In this document: positions 35,070-44,781 of the stretch, piece after piece
Layout of the letters: the number at the start of each line of letters is the position of its first letter
How positions within the stretch are numbered: the stretch's first letter is position 1
Source of the DNA: SNAP01 sp049671745
GTDB taxonomy: Bacteria > Bacteroidota > Bacteroidia > Bacteroidales > Marinifilaceae
DNA length: 64,000 nt
NCBI GenBank assembly: GCA_049671745.1
Contig: JBATVL010000073.1
Location: 12,352 to 76,351, forward strand
Direction of reading: 5' to 3'
Notes under the pieces: model-generated
The model's database searches: none
What the model saw: the letters and a program-made list of their open reading frames with translations, nothing else
Told to the model about the DNA's origin: nothing
Translations under genes and position numbers: made by a program

Positions 35070-35993
35070 ATGAGTATAGAGAACAAAAGTCAAGATCATT
35101 CTCACCATCACCATTCAATGAATGTTGATGATATGGGAAAAAAATTTACCATAACAATATTATTGAATGTGTTAATAACTGTTTCTCAGCTTATTGGTGG
35201 CTATTTTTCGAATTCTATGGCACTATTGTCAGATGCGCTACATAATTTTTCGGATGTAATATCTTTAGTAATCTCTTATATTGCAAATAAATTATCAAAA
35301 AAGAAATGTAATGAAGATAAAACTTTCGGCTATAGAAGATCTGAAATAATAGCAGCCTTTATAAATTCCTCAACTTTAATATTGATTGCTATCTTTTTAG
35401 GAAAAGAAGCTATTAGTAGATTCTCTCAGCCTGAACCAATAAATTCAGATATTGTAATATGGATGGCTTTAGCAAGTATTATTATGAATTTTATTTCTGT
35501 AATGATATTAAAGAGTGGTGCAAAAGATAATATGAATATGAAATCTGCTTATCTGCATTTATTATCAGATGTAATTACATCTATAGCAGTGTTAGCAGGT
35601 GGATTGGCAATGAAATATTTCAATATATTTTGGTTAGATAGTGTACTGTCTATATTAATTGCAATATATCTTTTCTATGTAACTTGGTCTTTATTAATGC
35701 AGTCATTAAAGGTGCTAATGCAATTTGTTCCAAATGGAATAAATATAAAAGAACTTTCAGATAAAATAGTAGAGTTAGAAAAAGTAAAGAATATACATCA
35801 TGTTCATATTTGGCAGTTGGATGATAAGCAAATACATTTTGAGTGTCATATAGATTTAGAAGAAGATATAAAAGTATCTGATTTTGAATTAATACAGAAA
35901 AAAGTAGAGCACATACTAGAACATAAAGGAATAAATCACGTTACTCTTCAACCAGAATTTTCTGTAGATGATAATAAGGCTATGATAGTTTAG
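35070..35993 (+). CDS. Cation diffusion facilitator (zinc-type metal exporter)
   Basis: A 307-residue CDF transporter with a His-rich N-terminus (DHSHHHHSMN) and six spans. The metal site is formed by SDALHNFSD in TM2 (HxxxD) and HLLSDVITS in TM5. A C-terminal cytoplasmic domain of about 90 residues contains the HHVHIWQLDD motif. These proteins export Zn2+ (or Cd2+, Co2+) in exchange for protons. It is monocistronic, with a hairpin right after the stop. Confidence 0.92.
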   Translation: MSIENKSQDHSHHHHSMNVDDMGKKFTITILLNVLITVSQLIGGYFSNSMALLSDALHNFSDVISLVISYIANKLSKKKCNEDKTFGYRRSEIIAAFINSSTLILIAIFLGKEAISRFSQPEPINSDIVIWMALASIIMNFISVMILKSGAKDNMNMKSAYLHLLSDVITSIAVLAGGLAMKYFNIFWLDSVLSILIAIYLFYVTWSLLMQSLKVLMQFVPNGINIKELSDKIVELEKVKNIHHVHIWQLDDKQIHFECHIDLEEDIKVSDFELIQKKVEHILEHKGINHVTLQPEFSVDDNKAMIV

Positions 35994-36000
35994 ATAAAAT

Positions 36001-36030
36001 AAAACCAGTGAATCTTATTTCACTGGTTTT
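36001..36030. terminator. Bidirectional terminator between the CDF gene and uvrA
   Basis: Perfect 12-base arms 36001-36012 and 36019-36030 (AAAACCAGTGAA and its complement) between convergent genes. Confidence 0.88.
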
Positions 36031-36039
36031 ATATTTATA

Positions 36040-38877
36040 TTATAGTTCGTCTTTTAAGAACCTTGCAGTATGTGATTGTTCATTATAGATAATATTCTCA
36101 GGTTTCCCTTCACAAATAATAGTCCCACCACCATCGCCACCTTCGGGTCCCACATCAATAATATGATCAGCCATTTTTATAACATCCATATTATGTTCTA
36201 TTATAATAACAGAATTACCCTTATCAACAAGTTTATCAATAACCAACATTAGAACACGTATATCCTCAAAGTGCAAACCTGTAGTTGGTTCGTCAAGAAT
36301 GTAAAGAGTTTTACCAGTATCTCTTTTAGATAATTCAGTTGCTAATTTAACTCTTTGAGCTTCACCTCCAGATAGAGTTGTGGAAGGTTGCCCTAGGGTT
36401 ATATAACCTAAGCCTACCTCTTGTAATAAGTTAAGTTTATAAGCAATCTTTGGGATATTCTCAAAAAATACGCAAGCCTGATTAATAGTCATATCAAGAA
36501 CGTCATTTATAGATTTACCCTTATATCTAACTTCTAAAGTTTCTTTATTATATCTTCTTCCATAACAAGAATCACATTTAACGTAAACATCAGGAAGAAA
36601 GTTCATCTCTATTGTTTTAAGTCCAGCTCCTTTACATGTTTCACATCTGCCACCTTTTACATTAAATGAGAATCTTCCTGCTTTATATCCGCGAATCTGT
36701 GCCTCTGGAAGTTTTTCAAATAAAGAACGAACCTCACTGAAGATTCCAGTATAAGTAAGAGGATTAGAACGAGGAGTTCTACCAATTGGAGCCTGATTAA
36801 CTTCAACAACTTTATCGATATTATCTATACCCTTAATTGATTTATATTTAAGAGGTTCACGAAGAGAATTATAAAAGTAAGATGCAAGAATAGGGTGTAG
36901 AGTACCGTTAATAAGAGATGATTTCCCAGACCCAGAAACTCCAGTTACACACACAAGCATTCCTAATGGAAAATTAACATCTATATTTTTTAAATTGTGA
37001 CCATTACAGCCCTTAAGAGATATTTTTAATCCATTTCCTTTTCTTCTAATCTTAGGTGTCTCTATAGCTTTTGTACCATTGATATAATCAATAGTAAGAG
37101 AATCTTGTTTTAAAAACTCGTCTAAATATCCAGCTGCAGTAATCTCACCACCATGTTTACCTGCATATGGACCAACGTCAACAACATAATCAGCATTAAG
37201 AATCATATCTTTATCATGCTCAACTACAATAACTGAATTATGGTTATCTCTAAGTTGTTTAAGAGATTTAATAAGTCTCATATTATCTCTTTGATGAAGG
37301 CCTATGCTAGGTTCATCAAGAATATATAAAACATTAACTAGTTGCGAACCTATTTGAGAAGCCAGTCGAATACGTTGTGATTCACCCCCAGAAAGACTAG
37401 CAGAATTACGATCTAGAGCAAGGTAGTCTAATCCAACCTCAATTAGAAACCCAAGTCTTGTTTTTATTTCCTTAAGAATTTCTACAGCTATAGTTCTTTG
37501 TTTATCTGATAATTTATCATCAATATTATTAAACCAAATTTGTAATGACTTAAGATTAAGTGTAGCAATTTCAGCAATGTTCTTCCCTGCAATCTTAAAA
37601 TGTAAAGCTTCCTGTTTTAAGCGCATGCCATTACAAAGAGGGCAGGTTTTAGTAGAAATAAACTGATCGGCCCATTTTTTTGCTTTTTTAGAAGTTTTAT
37701 TTTGTTCTTGAGCAATTATATACTTAGCAACACCATCAAAAGAAGCAAAATAATTTGATCCAATGCCAAGAGATGAATCACTTAGTATTAGTTGTTCATT
37801 TGTGCCAAAAAGTATATCATCTATAGCTTGTTTTGGAATTTCTTTTATTGGAGTTTTAATATCACAATTATGTTTTTTACAAATTGCCTCAATCTGCCAA
37901 AAGATAAGTGAATTAGTAAATTTTCCTAGAGGGGCTATCCCTCCTTTATGTATACATACAGAATCATCAGGAATAACTTTATCTAAGTCAATAGTAGAAA
38001 CAAGTCCAAGTCCTTTACATTTAGGACAGGCTCCATGTGGTGAATTAAAAGAAAAACTATGTGGTGCAGGTTCTTGATATGATATTCCTGAGCTAGGACA
38101 CATAAGCGTACGTGAGAAATATTGAAAATTCTCAGTTTCTTTATCCATTATCATAGAAACCCCTTCACCATGTATCATGGCTGTATGTATAGAATCTTTA
38201 AGACGTTTCTCCATCTCTGGCTTAACAAATAATTTATCAACAACAATTTCTATATTATGCGATTTATATCTATCAAGAAGCATGTTTGGACGTAAATCTT
38301 CAATTTTACCATCTATTCTGATATATAAGAAACCTTTGCGTCTAACTTTCTCGAAAAGTTCTTTATAATGGCCTTTCCTTCCCTTTACAAGAGGGGCGAG
38401 AATAAATATTGCTTTGTTATCAAATTTCTCATTAATAAGATCAATAATCTGATCATCAGTAAATTGAACCATTTTCTCTCCAGTCTCCATAGAAAATGCT
38501 TCAGCAGCCCTTGCATATAATAATCTTAGAAAATCATATATCTCAGTTGTTGTGCCTACTGTAGAACGAGGATTCTTATTTGTTGTTTTCTGTTCTATAG
38601 AAATCACTGGTGAAAGTCCAGTTATTTTGTCAACATCAGGACGTTCCATTCCTCCCAGAAATTGACGTGCATAAGCAGAGAATGTCTCCATATATCTCCT
38701 TTGTCCTTCTGCGTAAATAGTGTCAAAAGCAAGAGAAGACTTACCCGATCCACTTAATCCAGTAATTACAGTTAGTTTGTTACGAGGAATCATAATATCT
38801 ATATTTTTAAGATTATGAACCCTAGCGCCATATACATTTATCTGTTCGGTAGTATCTTTCTCATTCTTTATTTCCAT
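36040..38877 (-). CDS. uvrA: UvrABC excinuclease subunit A
   Basis: I start at 38877 (MEIKNEKDTTEQINVYGARV). The frame is open 105 bp upstream but those residues are non-homologous and overlap an A-rich terminator region. The 945-residue damage-recognition ATPase has two ABC modules: Walker A GLSGSGKSSLAFDT and GVSGSGKSSLINGT, signatures LSGGESQRIRLA and LSGGEAQRVKLA, and zinc-finger regions with CPKCKGLG and CETCKGAG...CDSCYGRRY. It acts in nucleotide excision repair. No neighbouring uvr gene, as is common in this phylum. Confidence 0.96.
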   Translation of the reverse strand: MEIKNEKDTTEQINVYGARVHNLKNIDIMIPRNKLTVITGLSGSGKSSLAFDTIYAEGQRRYMETFSAYARQFLGGMERPDVDKITGLSPVISIEQKTTNKNPRSTVGTTTEIYDFLRLLYARAAEAFSMETGEKMVQFTDDQIIDLINEKFDNKAIFILAPLVKGRKGHYKELFEKVRRKGFLYIRIDGKIEDLRPNMLLDRYKSHNIEIVVDKLFVKPEMEKRLKDSIHTAMIHGEGVSMIMDKETENFQYFSRTLMCPSSGISYQEPAPHSFSFNSPHGACPKCKGLGLVSTIDLDKVIPDDSVCIHKGGIAPLGKFTNSLIFWQIEAICKKHNCDIKTPIKEIPKQAIDDILFGTNEQLILSDSSLGIGSNYFASFDGVAKYIIAQEQNKTSKKAKKWADQFISTKTCPLCNGMRLKQEALHFKIAGKNIAEIATLNLKSLQIWFNNIDDKLSDKQRTIAVEILKEIKTRLGFLIEVGLDYLALDRNSASLSGGESQRIRLASQIGSQLVNVLYILDEPSIGLHQRDNMRLIKSLKQLRDNHNSVIVVEHDKDMILNADYVVDVGPYAGKHGGEITAAGYLDEFLKQDSLTIDYINGTKAIETPKIRRKGNGLKISLKGCNGHNLKNIDVNFPLGMLVCVTGVSGSGKSSLINGTLHPILASYFYNSLREPLKYKSIKGIDNIDKVVEVNQAPIGRTPRSNPLTYTGIFSEVRSLFEKLPEAQIRGYKAGRFSFNVKGGRCETCKGAGLKTIEMNFLPDVYVKCDSCYGRRYNKETLEVRYKGKSINDVLDMTINQACVFFENIPKIAYKLNLLQEVGLGYITLGQPSTTLSGGEAQRVKLATELSKRDTGKTLYILDEPTTGLHFEDIRVLMLVIDKLVDKGNSVIIIEHNMDVIKMADHIIDVGPEGGDGGGTIICEGKPENIIYNEQSHTARFLKDEL

Positions 38878-38948
38878 GCTATTTACTTGATTAATTTGAT
38901 ATGTAAAGATATGATTATATGCGTTAATTGACAAGTAGACTTTTTTTG

Positions 38949-38994
38949 CAAAAAAAAAACTCCTATTCTGCTGAGAAAACAAAATATGAGTTTT
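38949..38994 (-). terminator. Terminator of the PhnA-like gene
   Basis: Arms 38956-38967 and 38983-38994 pair with one mismatch, and on the minus strand a long T-run follows. It lies 17 bp after the stop codon at 39012. Confidence 0.7.
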
Positions 38995-39011
38995 GTATAT
39001 ATTAGAAATAC

Positions 39012-39587
39012 TTATGACTTTTTTAAGTATTTACAAAGAAGATATATAGTTTGTCCATTAACCTTACCTTCAATAAGTTCATTGTCATCAGAAACAAGAG
39101 TGATATTTCTAACTGCAGTCCCACGTTTAGCTACCATAGAAGAGCCTTTTACAGGAAGATCTTTAATAACTACAACAGAATCACCATGAGTAAGAATAAC
39201 TCCATTAGAATCTCTATGTTTAGGAGTATCCTCGTCTTCACCTTCTCCTGTTGCTTTTGCCCATTCTAGAGTGTCTTCTTCAAGATAAATCATATCTAAT
39301 AGATCTTGTGTCCAGCCCTCTGATTTAAATCGTGATAACATTCTCCATGCTAATGCTTGTACAGCAGGAACTTGACTCCACATGCTATCGTTTAAACATC
39401 TCCAGTGATTAACATCTCCTGTTTCAGTATTTTCTATTTGGTTTAAACAATTCTCACAAATATGTGCTGCATGATCTAAGCTATCATTTTTTATTGGTGT
39501 TACTTGATAGGCTTTAAGATCTTCTGTAGAACCACAAAGTTCACATACAGAACCACTACGTTTAATTAAATCTTTTTCTAAACTCAT
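39012..39587 (-). CDS. PhnA/YjdM-like zinc-ribbon protein
   Basis: A 191-residue protein. The N-terminal zinc ribbon has C15/C18 and C44/C47 (CELC and CENC). The C-terminal PhnA domain holds KHRDSNGVILTHGDSVVVIKDL and a final KVNGQTIYLLCKYLKK. The family was named for the phosphonate locus of E. coli, but family members are not needed for C-P lyase activity and their biochemical role is open. No phosphonate genes are nearby. The gene is monocistronic. Confidence 0.9.
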   Translation of the reverse strand: MSLEKDLIKRSGSVCELCGSTEDLKAYQVTPIKNDSLDHAAHICENCLNQIENTETGDVNHWRCLNDSMWSQVPAVQALAWRMLSRFKSEGWTQDLLDMIYLEEDTLEWAKATGEGEDEDTPKHRDSNGVILTHGDSVVVIKDLPVKGSSMVAKRGTAVRNITLVSDDNELIEGKVNGQTIYLLCKYLKKS

Positions 39588-39830
39588 ATTATTATGTTTT
39601 GTATTATCTTTTCTTAATAATTGGGCTCGAAGATAAGAATTTTTATCATTTTAATCTGCTTGACCCTTTATAAAGATAAAAAACTATGATTATTCTATGA
39701 GCATTTTATAGTAAATCTTACTCTTTTAATAGAACTACTAAAGTGTTTCTATGATAATAATTGAAATAAATAAGTCATAATTTCTTCACTTCATATTTTT
39801 AATCTATTTTCGTGGCTTAAATTGTAAAGA

Positions 39831-40553
39831 ATGGAAATGAAGAGACTGAATAAAGCTATATCTGAGACGGGATACTGTTCACGCAGAGCAGCAGATAGAT
39901 TTATAGAAGATGGGCAAGTAAAAGTAAATGGCATTATTGCAGGCTTGGGCGTTCAAGTTTCGGCTGATGATATAATTACTGTTGAGGGTAATGTAATCAC
40001 CAAACAAATTAAAAAGATATACTTAGCTTTTAATAAACCTGTTGGTATAACATGCACTACTGATAAGGCTATAAAAGGAAATATAGTTGATTATATCAAG
40101 CATAGAGAAAGAATCTTTCATGTAGGTCGCCTAGACAAGCCTAGTGAAGGTTTGATCTTTATGACTAATGATGGAGATATAGTAAACAAAATTTTACGTG
40201 CAAGTAACAATCACGAAAAAGAATATATAGTTAGCGTAGACACTAAAATCACAAGTAAATTTATAGAACAGATGGGTGCTGGAGTACCTATTCTTGATAC
40301 CACTACAAAGAAATGCGTTGTAGAGAGATTAAGTGACTATATGTTTAGAATTGTTCTTACCGAGGGATTAAACAGACAAATCAGAAGAATGTGTTCTCAT
40401 CTTGGTTATTCTGTTTGTAGTCTAAAAAGAATAAGAATAATGAATATTGAGCTTGGTAACCTTAAAATTGGAAAATATCGTTCTTTTACTAAAGAGGAAT
40501 TAGAAGATCTAAATGCTCTTGTTGCAGATTCAAGTAAAACCCCAATTGAATAA
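39831..40553 (+). CDS. rluF: 23S rRNA pseudouridine synthase RluF-type
   Basis: A 240-residue enzyme with an N-terminal S4 RNA-binding domain (MKRLNKAISETGYCSRRAAD, about 3-60) and a RsuA/RluB/E/F catalytic domain. The catalytic Asp is in GRLDKPSEGLIFMTNDGD. The later segments NHEKEYIVSV, GAGVPILDTTTKKC and LTEGLNRQIRRMC are closer to RluF (position 2604 of 23S rRNA) than to RluB or RsuA. Start at 39831 (MEMKRLNK); Met3 is an alternative. A strong terminator follows. Confidence 0.88.
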   Translation: MEMKRLNKAISETGYCSRRAADRFIEDGQVKVNGIIAGLGVQVSADDIITVEGNVITKQIKKIYLAFNKPVGITCTTDKAIKGNIVDYIKHRERIFHVGRLDKPSEGLIFMTNDGDIVNKILRASNNHEKEYIVSVDTKITSKFIEQMGAGVPILDTTTKKCVVERLSDYMFRIVLTEGLNRQIRRMCSHLGYSVCSLKRIRIMNIELGNLKIGKYRSFTKEELEDLNALVADSSKTPIE

Positions 40554-40579
40554 GTATTAGAGACTGTTAATTGGAATAT

Positions 40580-40637
40580 AATCCCTCACGAACATCATAT
40601 TAGTTAAGCTAGTAGATGTTCGTGAGGGATTTTTTGT
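40580..40637 (+). terminator. Terminator of rluF
   Basis: Perfect 17-base arms 40580-40596 and 40615-40631, containing CCTCACGAACATC, followed by TTTTTG. A near-identical hairpin recurs at 42076-42126. Confidence 0.9.
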
Positions 40638-40686
40638 ATTATATATTTTCTACATATCATAAAATATATAAATATTTTAACAAAAA

Positions 40687-40718
40687 TTAGCATAACTAAA
40701 AGAATAGTTATAAATTAG
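40687..40718 (+). promoter_or_regulatory. Promoter with dyad operator, copy 1 (beta-propeller gene 1)
   Basis: TTAG (40687-40690) as -33 box, a 20-bp spacer, then TAAATTAG (40711-40718) as -7 box. The dyad ATAACTA-AAAGAA-TAGTTAT occupies 40692-40711, filling the spacer. The same arrangement is found at 42203-42234 and 45031-45062. Confidence 0.72.
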
Positions 40719-40743
40719 TCTCAAATTAAAAAGAAACTAGACT

Positions 40744-42060
40744 ATGACTTACATCTCGAAATTCTTAAATAGATTATTGCTTGCAATAATTTTCATCTCT
40801 CTATTCTCAGGTTGTTCTTCAAAGGTTAAAATAGAAAAAGTAATAAAAGAAAAGCCATATAAGTATGCATCTATGAAAGATGGAGTCTTGCATCTCGATT
40901 TAGATAAATCTAGACAAGATTCTGCAATAATGAATTTATCTGATATTTGTGATTCTCTTATTTATATACCTCTAGAAACAAAGAAAGAATGTTTATTAGG
41001 AAGTCACTTGAATGAATTTTATATGGATAAAGAGGAAATCTTTATTCAGGTAAATACTTCGGCATATCATTTTAAACGAACAGGAGAGTTTGTTTGCCAG
41101 TTTGGTAGACGAGGAAGAGGTCCTGGAGAATATGTGTGTACAGATTTTGCTGTAAATAAGGATGATAAGAGAGTATATGCACATTCAATTTATGGACACA
41201 GAATCTTTGAGTTTAATTATGATGGTAAATTGCTTTCAAGTAAAGTAAGAACTAAAGAAGGGCAAACAGGTATGTTGTATAGCCCTAAAGATAAATCGTT
41301 AATATACACTTCTACTTATTCTTTATCTCTAGATAAAGATATTAAGTCAGATTCTTATACCATGCTTAATTCTTTTGACTTAAAAGGCAAACAAAATTAT
41401 AATTTAAAGAGTAAATATTTTCCTAGTAACTTTTTTGATGAAGGTAAAGGTGGAAGAGTTTTTGTTCCTGGTGTAACAAAATACCTAGTGAATAATTCAT
41501 TATATTTCCAAGAGCTTGCATCTGATACAATTTTCAGAAAAGATAAGGATAGTCTCTTTCCTCATATTATTTTAAATAACAGTGACTTCAGAAAACCTTT
41601 TAAATCTGCTCGTTTTAAATCTAAAGTAAAATCAAGAATGGTTTGGTTTATTGATGGCTATCCTAATTTTCCTTTAAAGGTATGTGGTGAGTCAAGTAGG
41701 TTTGTATTTATTGATTGTAGTGCTGAACCAGCTTATATATACGATAAAAAAGAGAGAATGCTAACTTGTGTTAAGTATCATAAAGAAGAGGTTGATGGTA
41801 AGAAGCAAGGAGAGAAGGAAACTATTAAATATGTGTATGTCAATGATATGGATAAAATTAATAATATCGAATATACTTGGGTGATTAATAATAAATATCT
41901 CCTTTCTAAAATATCTGCTATTGATTTCTTAGAGAATCTTGAAAAATTAAAGGCATCTGCAAAAGGATATAATAAATACCTTGCTCGCCTTGAAGAGATT
42001 GCCAAGGGAATGACAGAGGAATCTAATCCAGTAATTATGCTTGCTCGTTTAAAGAAGTAA
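40744..42060 (+). CDS. 6-bladed beta-propeller lipoprotein, paralogue 1
   Basis: A 438-residue lipoprotein (lipidated Cys24 in ISLFSGCSSK). After a spacer the protein has the 6-bladed beta-propeller pattern of a large Bacteroidales family: IYIPLETKKECLLGS, then blades with FVCQFGRRGRGPGEYVCTDFAVNKDDKRVYA, ending with the family tail MTEESNPVIMLARLKK. Family function is unknown. It shares 80-90% of its first 50 residues with paralogue 2 and has its own promoter with the dyad operator. Probably faces the periplasm or cell surface. Confidence 0.82.
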   Translation: MTYISKFLNRLLLAIIFISLFSGCSSKVKIEKVIKEKPYKYASMKDGVLHLDLDKSRQDSAIMNLSDICDSLIYIPLETKKECLLGSHLNEFYMDKEEIFIQVNTSAYHFKRTGEFVCQFGRRGRGPGEYVCTDFAVNKDDKRVYAHSIYGHRIFEFNYDGKLLSSKVRTKEGQTGMLYSPKDKSLIYTSTYSLSLDKDIKSDSYTMLNSFDLKGKQNYNLKSKYFPSNFFDEGKGGRVFVPGVTKYLVNNSLYFQELASDTIFRKDKDSLFPHIILNNSDFRKPFKSARFKSKVKSRMVWFIDGYPNFPLKVCGESSRFVFIDCSAEPAYIYDKKERMLTCVKYHKEEVDGKKQGEKETIKYVYVNDMDKINNIEYTWVINNKYLLSKISAIDFLENLEKLKASAKGYNKYLARLEEIAKGMTEESNPVIMLARLKK

Positions 42061-42075
42061 TATAAAGGATTGAAT

Positions 42076-42126
42076 AAATCTCACGAACATCTCACTAGTT
42101 ATCATAGGTATATGTTCGTGAGATTT
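42076..42126 (+). terminator. Terminator of beta-propeller gene 1
   Basis: Perfect 15-base arms 42076-42090 and 42112-42126 share the core TCACGAACAT with the rluF terminator. The loop contains ACTAGTTAT, so it is part of a duplicated unit. Confidence 0.85.
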
Positions 42127-42202
42127 TATATATAAACTAGAAATGTTTTGTTTTTGTTCTATCTGTTATAAAACATATTTAGCTAAATAATTTTAACAAA
42201 AA

Positions 42203-42234
42203 TTAGCATAACTAAAGGAATAGTTATAATTTAG
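42203..42234 (+). promoter_or_regulatory. Promoter with dyad operator, copy 2 (beta-propeller genes 2 and 3)
   Basis: TTAG (42203-42206), 20-bp spacer, TAATTTAG (42227-42234). The dyad ATAACTA-AAGGAA-TAGTTAT lies at 42208-42227, in register with copies 1 and 3. Confidence 0.72.
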
Positions 42235-42260
42235 TCTTGAATAAAAGAAAAAACTAAATT

Positions 42261-43556
42261 ATGACAGGCATTTCAAAACTCTCAAGCAGGTTATTGCTTG
42301 CAATAATCCTTATATCTCTATTCTCATCCTGTTCTTCAAATGTTAAACCAGAAAAAGTAATAAAAGAAAAGCCATATAAATATGCATCTATGAAAGATGG
42401 TATTTTGCATCTAGATTTAAAGGAAGCTAGTAAACATTCTGGTGATATCAAGCTTTCTCAAATTTGTGATTCTATTATTTATATTCCTTTAGAGACTAAT
42501 AAAAATTGCTTATTAGGAGGTGTCTTAAAACTTATTATAGACAATAATGACATGTTTATAGGATATTCTTGGGGTTTATATCATTTTGATATTAATGGAA
42601 AGTTTATTAACCAATTAGGTAGAAAGGGAAGAGGTCCTGGTGAATATGTGTGTACTGATTTTTGTGTTAATAAGAAAGATGATATTGTTTACGCAAAAGC
42701 AAATTATAGAGATTGTCTTTATAAATTTTCGTATGAAGGTAAATTTTTGGATAGTAAATTAAAGATAACTGATAGTGCTGATAATCTTGTTTATAATGAA
42801 GACAATAAATCTATTATGTCAGGAATGACTTATGAGTTACAAACGTCAAAGAATGCCAAAGCTGCTTATGATATTTTTAAAGAACGTAATTTAAATGGCG
42901 AAATTATAAAGATTGTAAAAAGTAAATATTACCCTAATGAATTTGGAGTTCAATCACGAAGTTATTCTCTATGTTTAGGAGGAAATAAGCATTATATGTA
43001 CAGGGACAATTTTAGATTTAATGAAATGTCATGTGATACACTTTTTGAATATTCTAATAAACAAATTTTACCAAAATTAATTCTTAATAACGCTGAATAT
43101 AAGCCTAAGTTTACTTATGATTTATTTAAGATCCTATGGGACAATCTAGTAAAATCTAATGGCAAGGAACATATAAAGATGAGTCATACTGATAGAAATG
43201 TACCATTTAATGTTGTTCGTGGTGAGTCAGATAGATACATATTTATTTCTTATTTTGAGAAATTCATTTACGATAAGAAAGTCAAAGAGTTATTATGTCT
43301 AGAATCAGCAACTGGCAAGATTAATCGCAAACTGATTAATGATTTTGATGGTATTTATGATTTCTGGCCAAAGAAGATTGTTAACAATAAATATTTATAT
43401 TCTTATATTTCTGCTGTAGATTTCTTAGAGAAATATAATGATGTGAAAGATAATGTTAATTGTGATACTGTTTATAAGAAGAGATTAAAGCAGATAGCAG
43501 ATGAAATTACAGAGGAATCCAATCCAATACTAATGCTTGCTCGTTTAAAGAAATAA
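42261..43556 (+). CDS. 6-bladed beta-propeller lipoprotein, paralogue 2
   Basis: A 431-residue lipoprotein (Cys24 in ISLFSSCSSN) that is clearly a tandem duplicate of paralogue 1. The signal region and the next block (VIKEKPYKYASMKDGILHLDL) are nearly identical, and both share RKGRGPGEYVCTDF and the end EESNPILMLARLKK. The middle blades have diverged strongly, so ligand or partner specificity may differ. Upstream promoter, operator and terminator were duplicated too. It reads into paralogue 3 with only 26 bp between them and no terminator. Confidence 0.82.
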   Translation: MTGISKLSSRLLLAIILISLFSSCSSNVKPEKVIKEKPYKYASMKDGILHLDLKEASKHSGDIKLSQICDSIIYIPLETNKNCLLGGVLKLIIDNNDMFIGYSWGLYHFDINGKFINQLGRKGRGPGEYVCTDFCVNKKDDIVYAKANYRDCLYKFSYEGKFLDSKLKITDSADNLVYNEDNKSIMSGMTYELQTSKNAKAAYDIFKERNLNGEIIKIVKSKYYPNEFGVQSRSYSLCLGGNKHYMYRDNFRFNEMSCDTLFEYSNKQILPKLILNNAEYKPKFTYDLFKILWDNLVKSNGKEHIKMSHTDRNVPFNVVRGESDRYIFISYFEKFIYDKKVKELLCLESATGKINRKLINDFDGIYDFWPKKIVNNKYLYSYISAVDFLEKYNDVKDNVNCDTVYKKRLKQIADEITEESNPILMLARLKK

Positions 43557-43581
43557 AATAATTTTTATAATAAATATATAT

Positions 43582-44685
43582 ATGAAAAAGTTAAAATACC
43601 TAAGTTTTCTGTTTTTAGTAATGTCTGCCTGTACTAGTATTAAGGAAGAGATACCAGTTTTAGATGTAGAATCTGCCATCAATAATCCTGTAGAATTTGA
43701 TTTAAAAGATTATGTTGAATCCACAAAATATATTGCTCTAGAAACAAAGAAAGAATGTTTACTTTCTGCTTTGGGAAGTGTGCATTTTTATGGAAAAGAT
43801 ATTTATCTCTCAACACGCACTGATATATATAAATTCTCAGAATCAGGAAAGTTCATAAAACAGTTAGGACGACATGGGCGAGGACCAGGGGAATATAATT
43901 ATATCTTCGATTTGTCAATAAATAGAATGAAGCAAGAATTATGTGTTTCAGATTATAAATATATTGTAAGATATGATACTACTGGAAATTTTATTGCAAA
44001 GAATAAAATGGAAAACCCTACCGGTATTGCTACTGTTCAGATTAATAAAGATGGTCTTTATTTTTTAAGACATTCACATTCTCCTAAAGACACTGTTGCC
44101 ATAGATATTTTTGATAAAGATTTTAAATTAGTAAAGAAAATTAAGAATTCTATTGTTAGGCAGGTGGGTACTAACTGGCAAGCTAGAATGTCGGAATATG
44201 ATGGGAAGTTTTTTTACAGTTCATTAGTTAATGATACTATTTTTTCTGTAGATAAAAAGCTAGAAAACCATCCTGAAATGATATTGAATTTTGGTAAATA
44301 TAAATCAGCTCCCTCTGATATTGACTATTTTAATAAGAATTTAAGAAATGTTTATACATCTGATTCGTATATTATAGGAGATAATCTTATGGTTTTAGAT
44401 CTTAGATCAAAAAGAGAGTCTTGTGGTCTTATGTTGTATTTCGATAAGTTGAATAAACTTATTCATCCTATATATACAAAGGAATCGAGTTACTATGGAG
44501 TAATGATGTCTGGTTTAGAATGGCATATAAAAGATGCTATTAATGGTAATTTTATCTTTTCTATAGATCCTGTAGAATTGTTAGAGAATATAGATAAGAT
44601 AGAGGATAGGGAATTAAAAACTATTGCTGAGAATATAACTGAAGAATCTAATCCAGTTTTAGCTGTTGTTAGAATTAAAGGATAA
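43582..44685 (+). CDS. 6-bladed beta-propeller lipoprotein, paralogue 3
   Basis: A 367-residue lipoprotein (Cys17 in LVMSACTS) of the same family but more distant. It keeps YIALETKKECLLSALG, KQLGRHGRGPGEYNYIFDL and the family tail ITEESNPVLAVVRIKG. It lacks the conserved block present after the signal in paralogues 1 and 2. It has no promoter of its own and belongs to the transcript of paralogue 2. Function unknown. Confidence 0.8.
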   Translation: MKKLKYLSFLFLVMSACTSIKEEIPVLDVESAINNPVEFDLKDYVESTKYIALETKKECLLSALGSVHFYGKDIYLSTRTDIYKFSESGKFIKQLGRHGRGPGEYNYIFDLSINRMKQELCVSDYKYIVRYDTTGNFIAKNKMENPTGIATVQINKDGLYFLRHSHSPKDTVAIDIFDKDFKLVKKIKNSIVRQVGTNWQARMSEYDGKFFYSSLVNDTIFSVDKKLENHPEMILNFGKYKSAPSDIDYFNKNLRNVYTSDSYIIGDNLMVLDLRSKRESCGLMLYFDKLNKLIHPIYTKESSYYGVMMSGLEWHIKDAINGNFIFSIDPVELLENIDKIEDRELKTIAENITEESNPVLAVVRIKG

Positions 44686-44781
44686 AATATGTCAAAATAT
44701 ACATGAAGAATAGATTCCTTTCTCGTATAAAGGCAAGAATTTCTCGTATAAGAACCAACTGAATTATAGTAAATATACTTA

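Noticed and set aside
38878..38982. 35 extra codons before uvrA
   Set aside because: No similarity to UvrA, and the stretch runs into the A-rich terminator of the PhnA-like gene.
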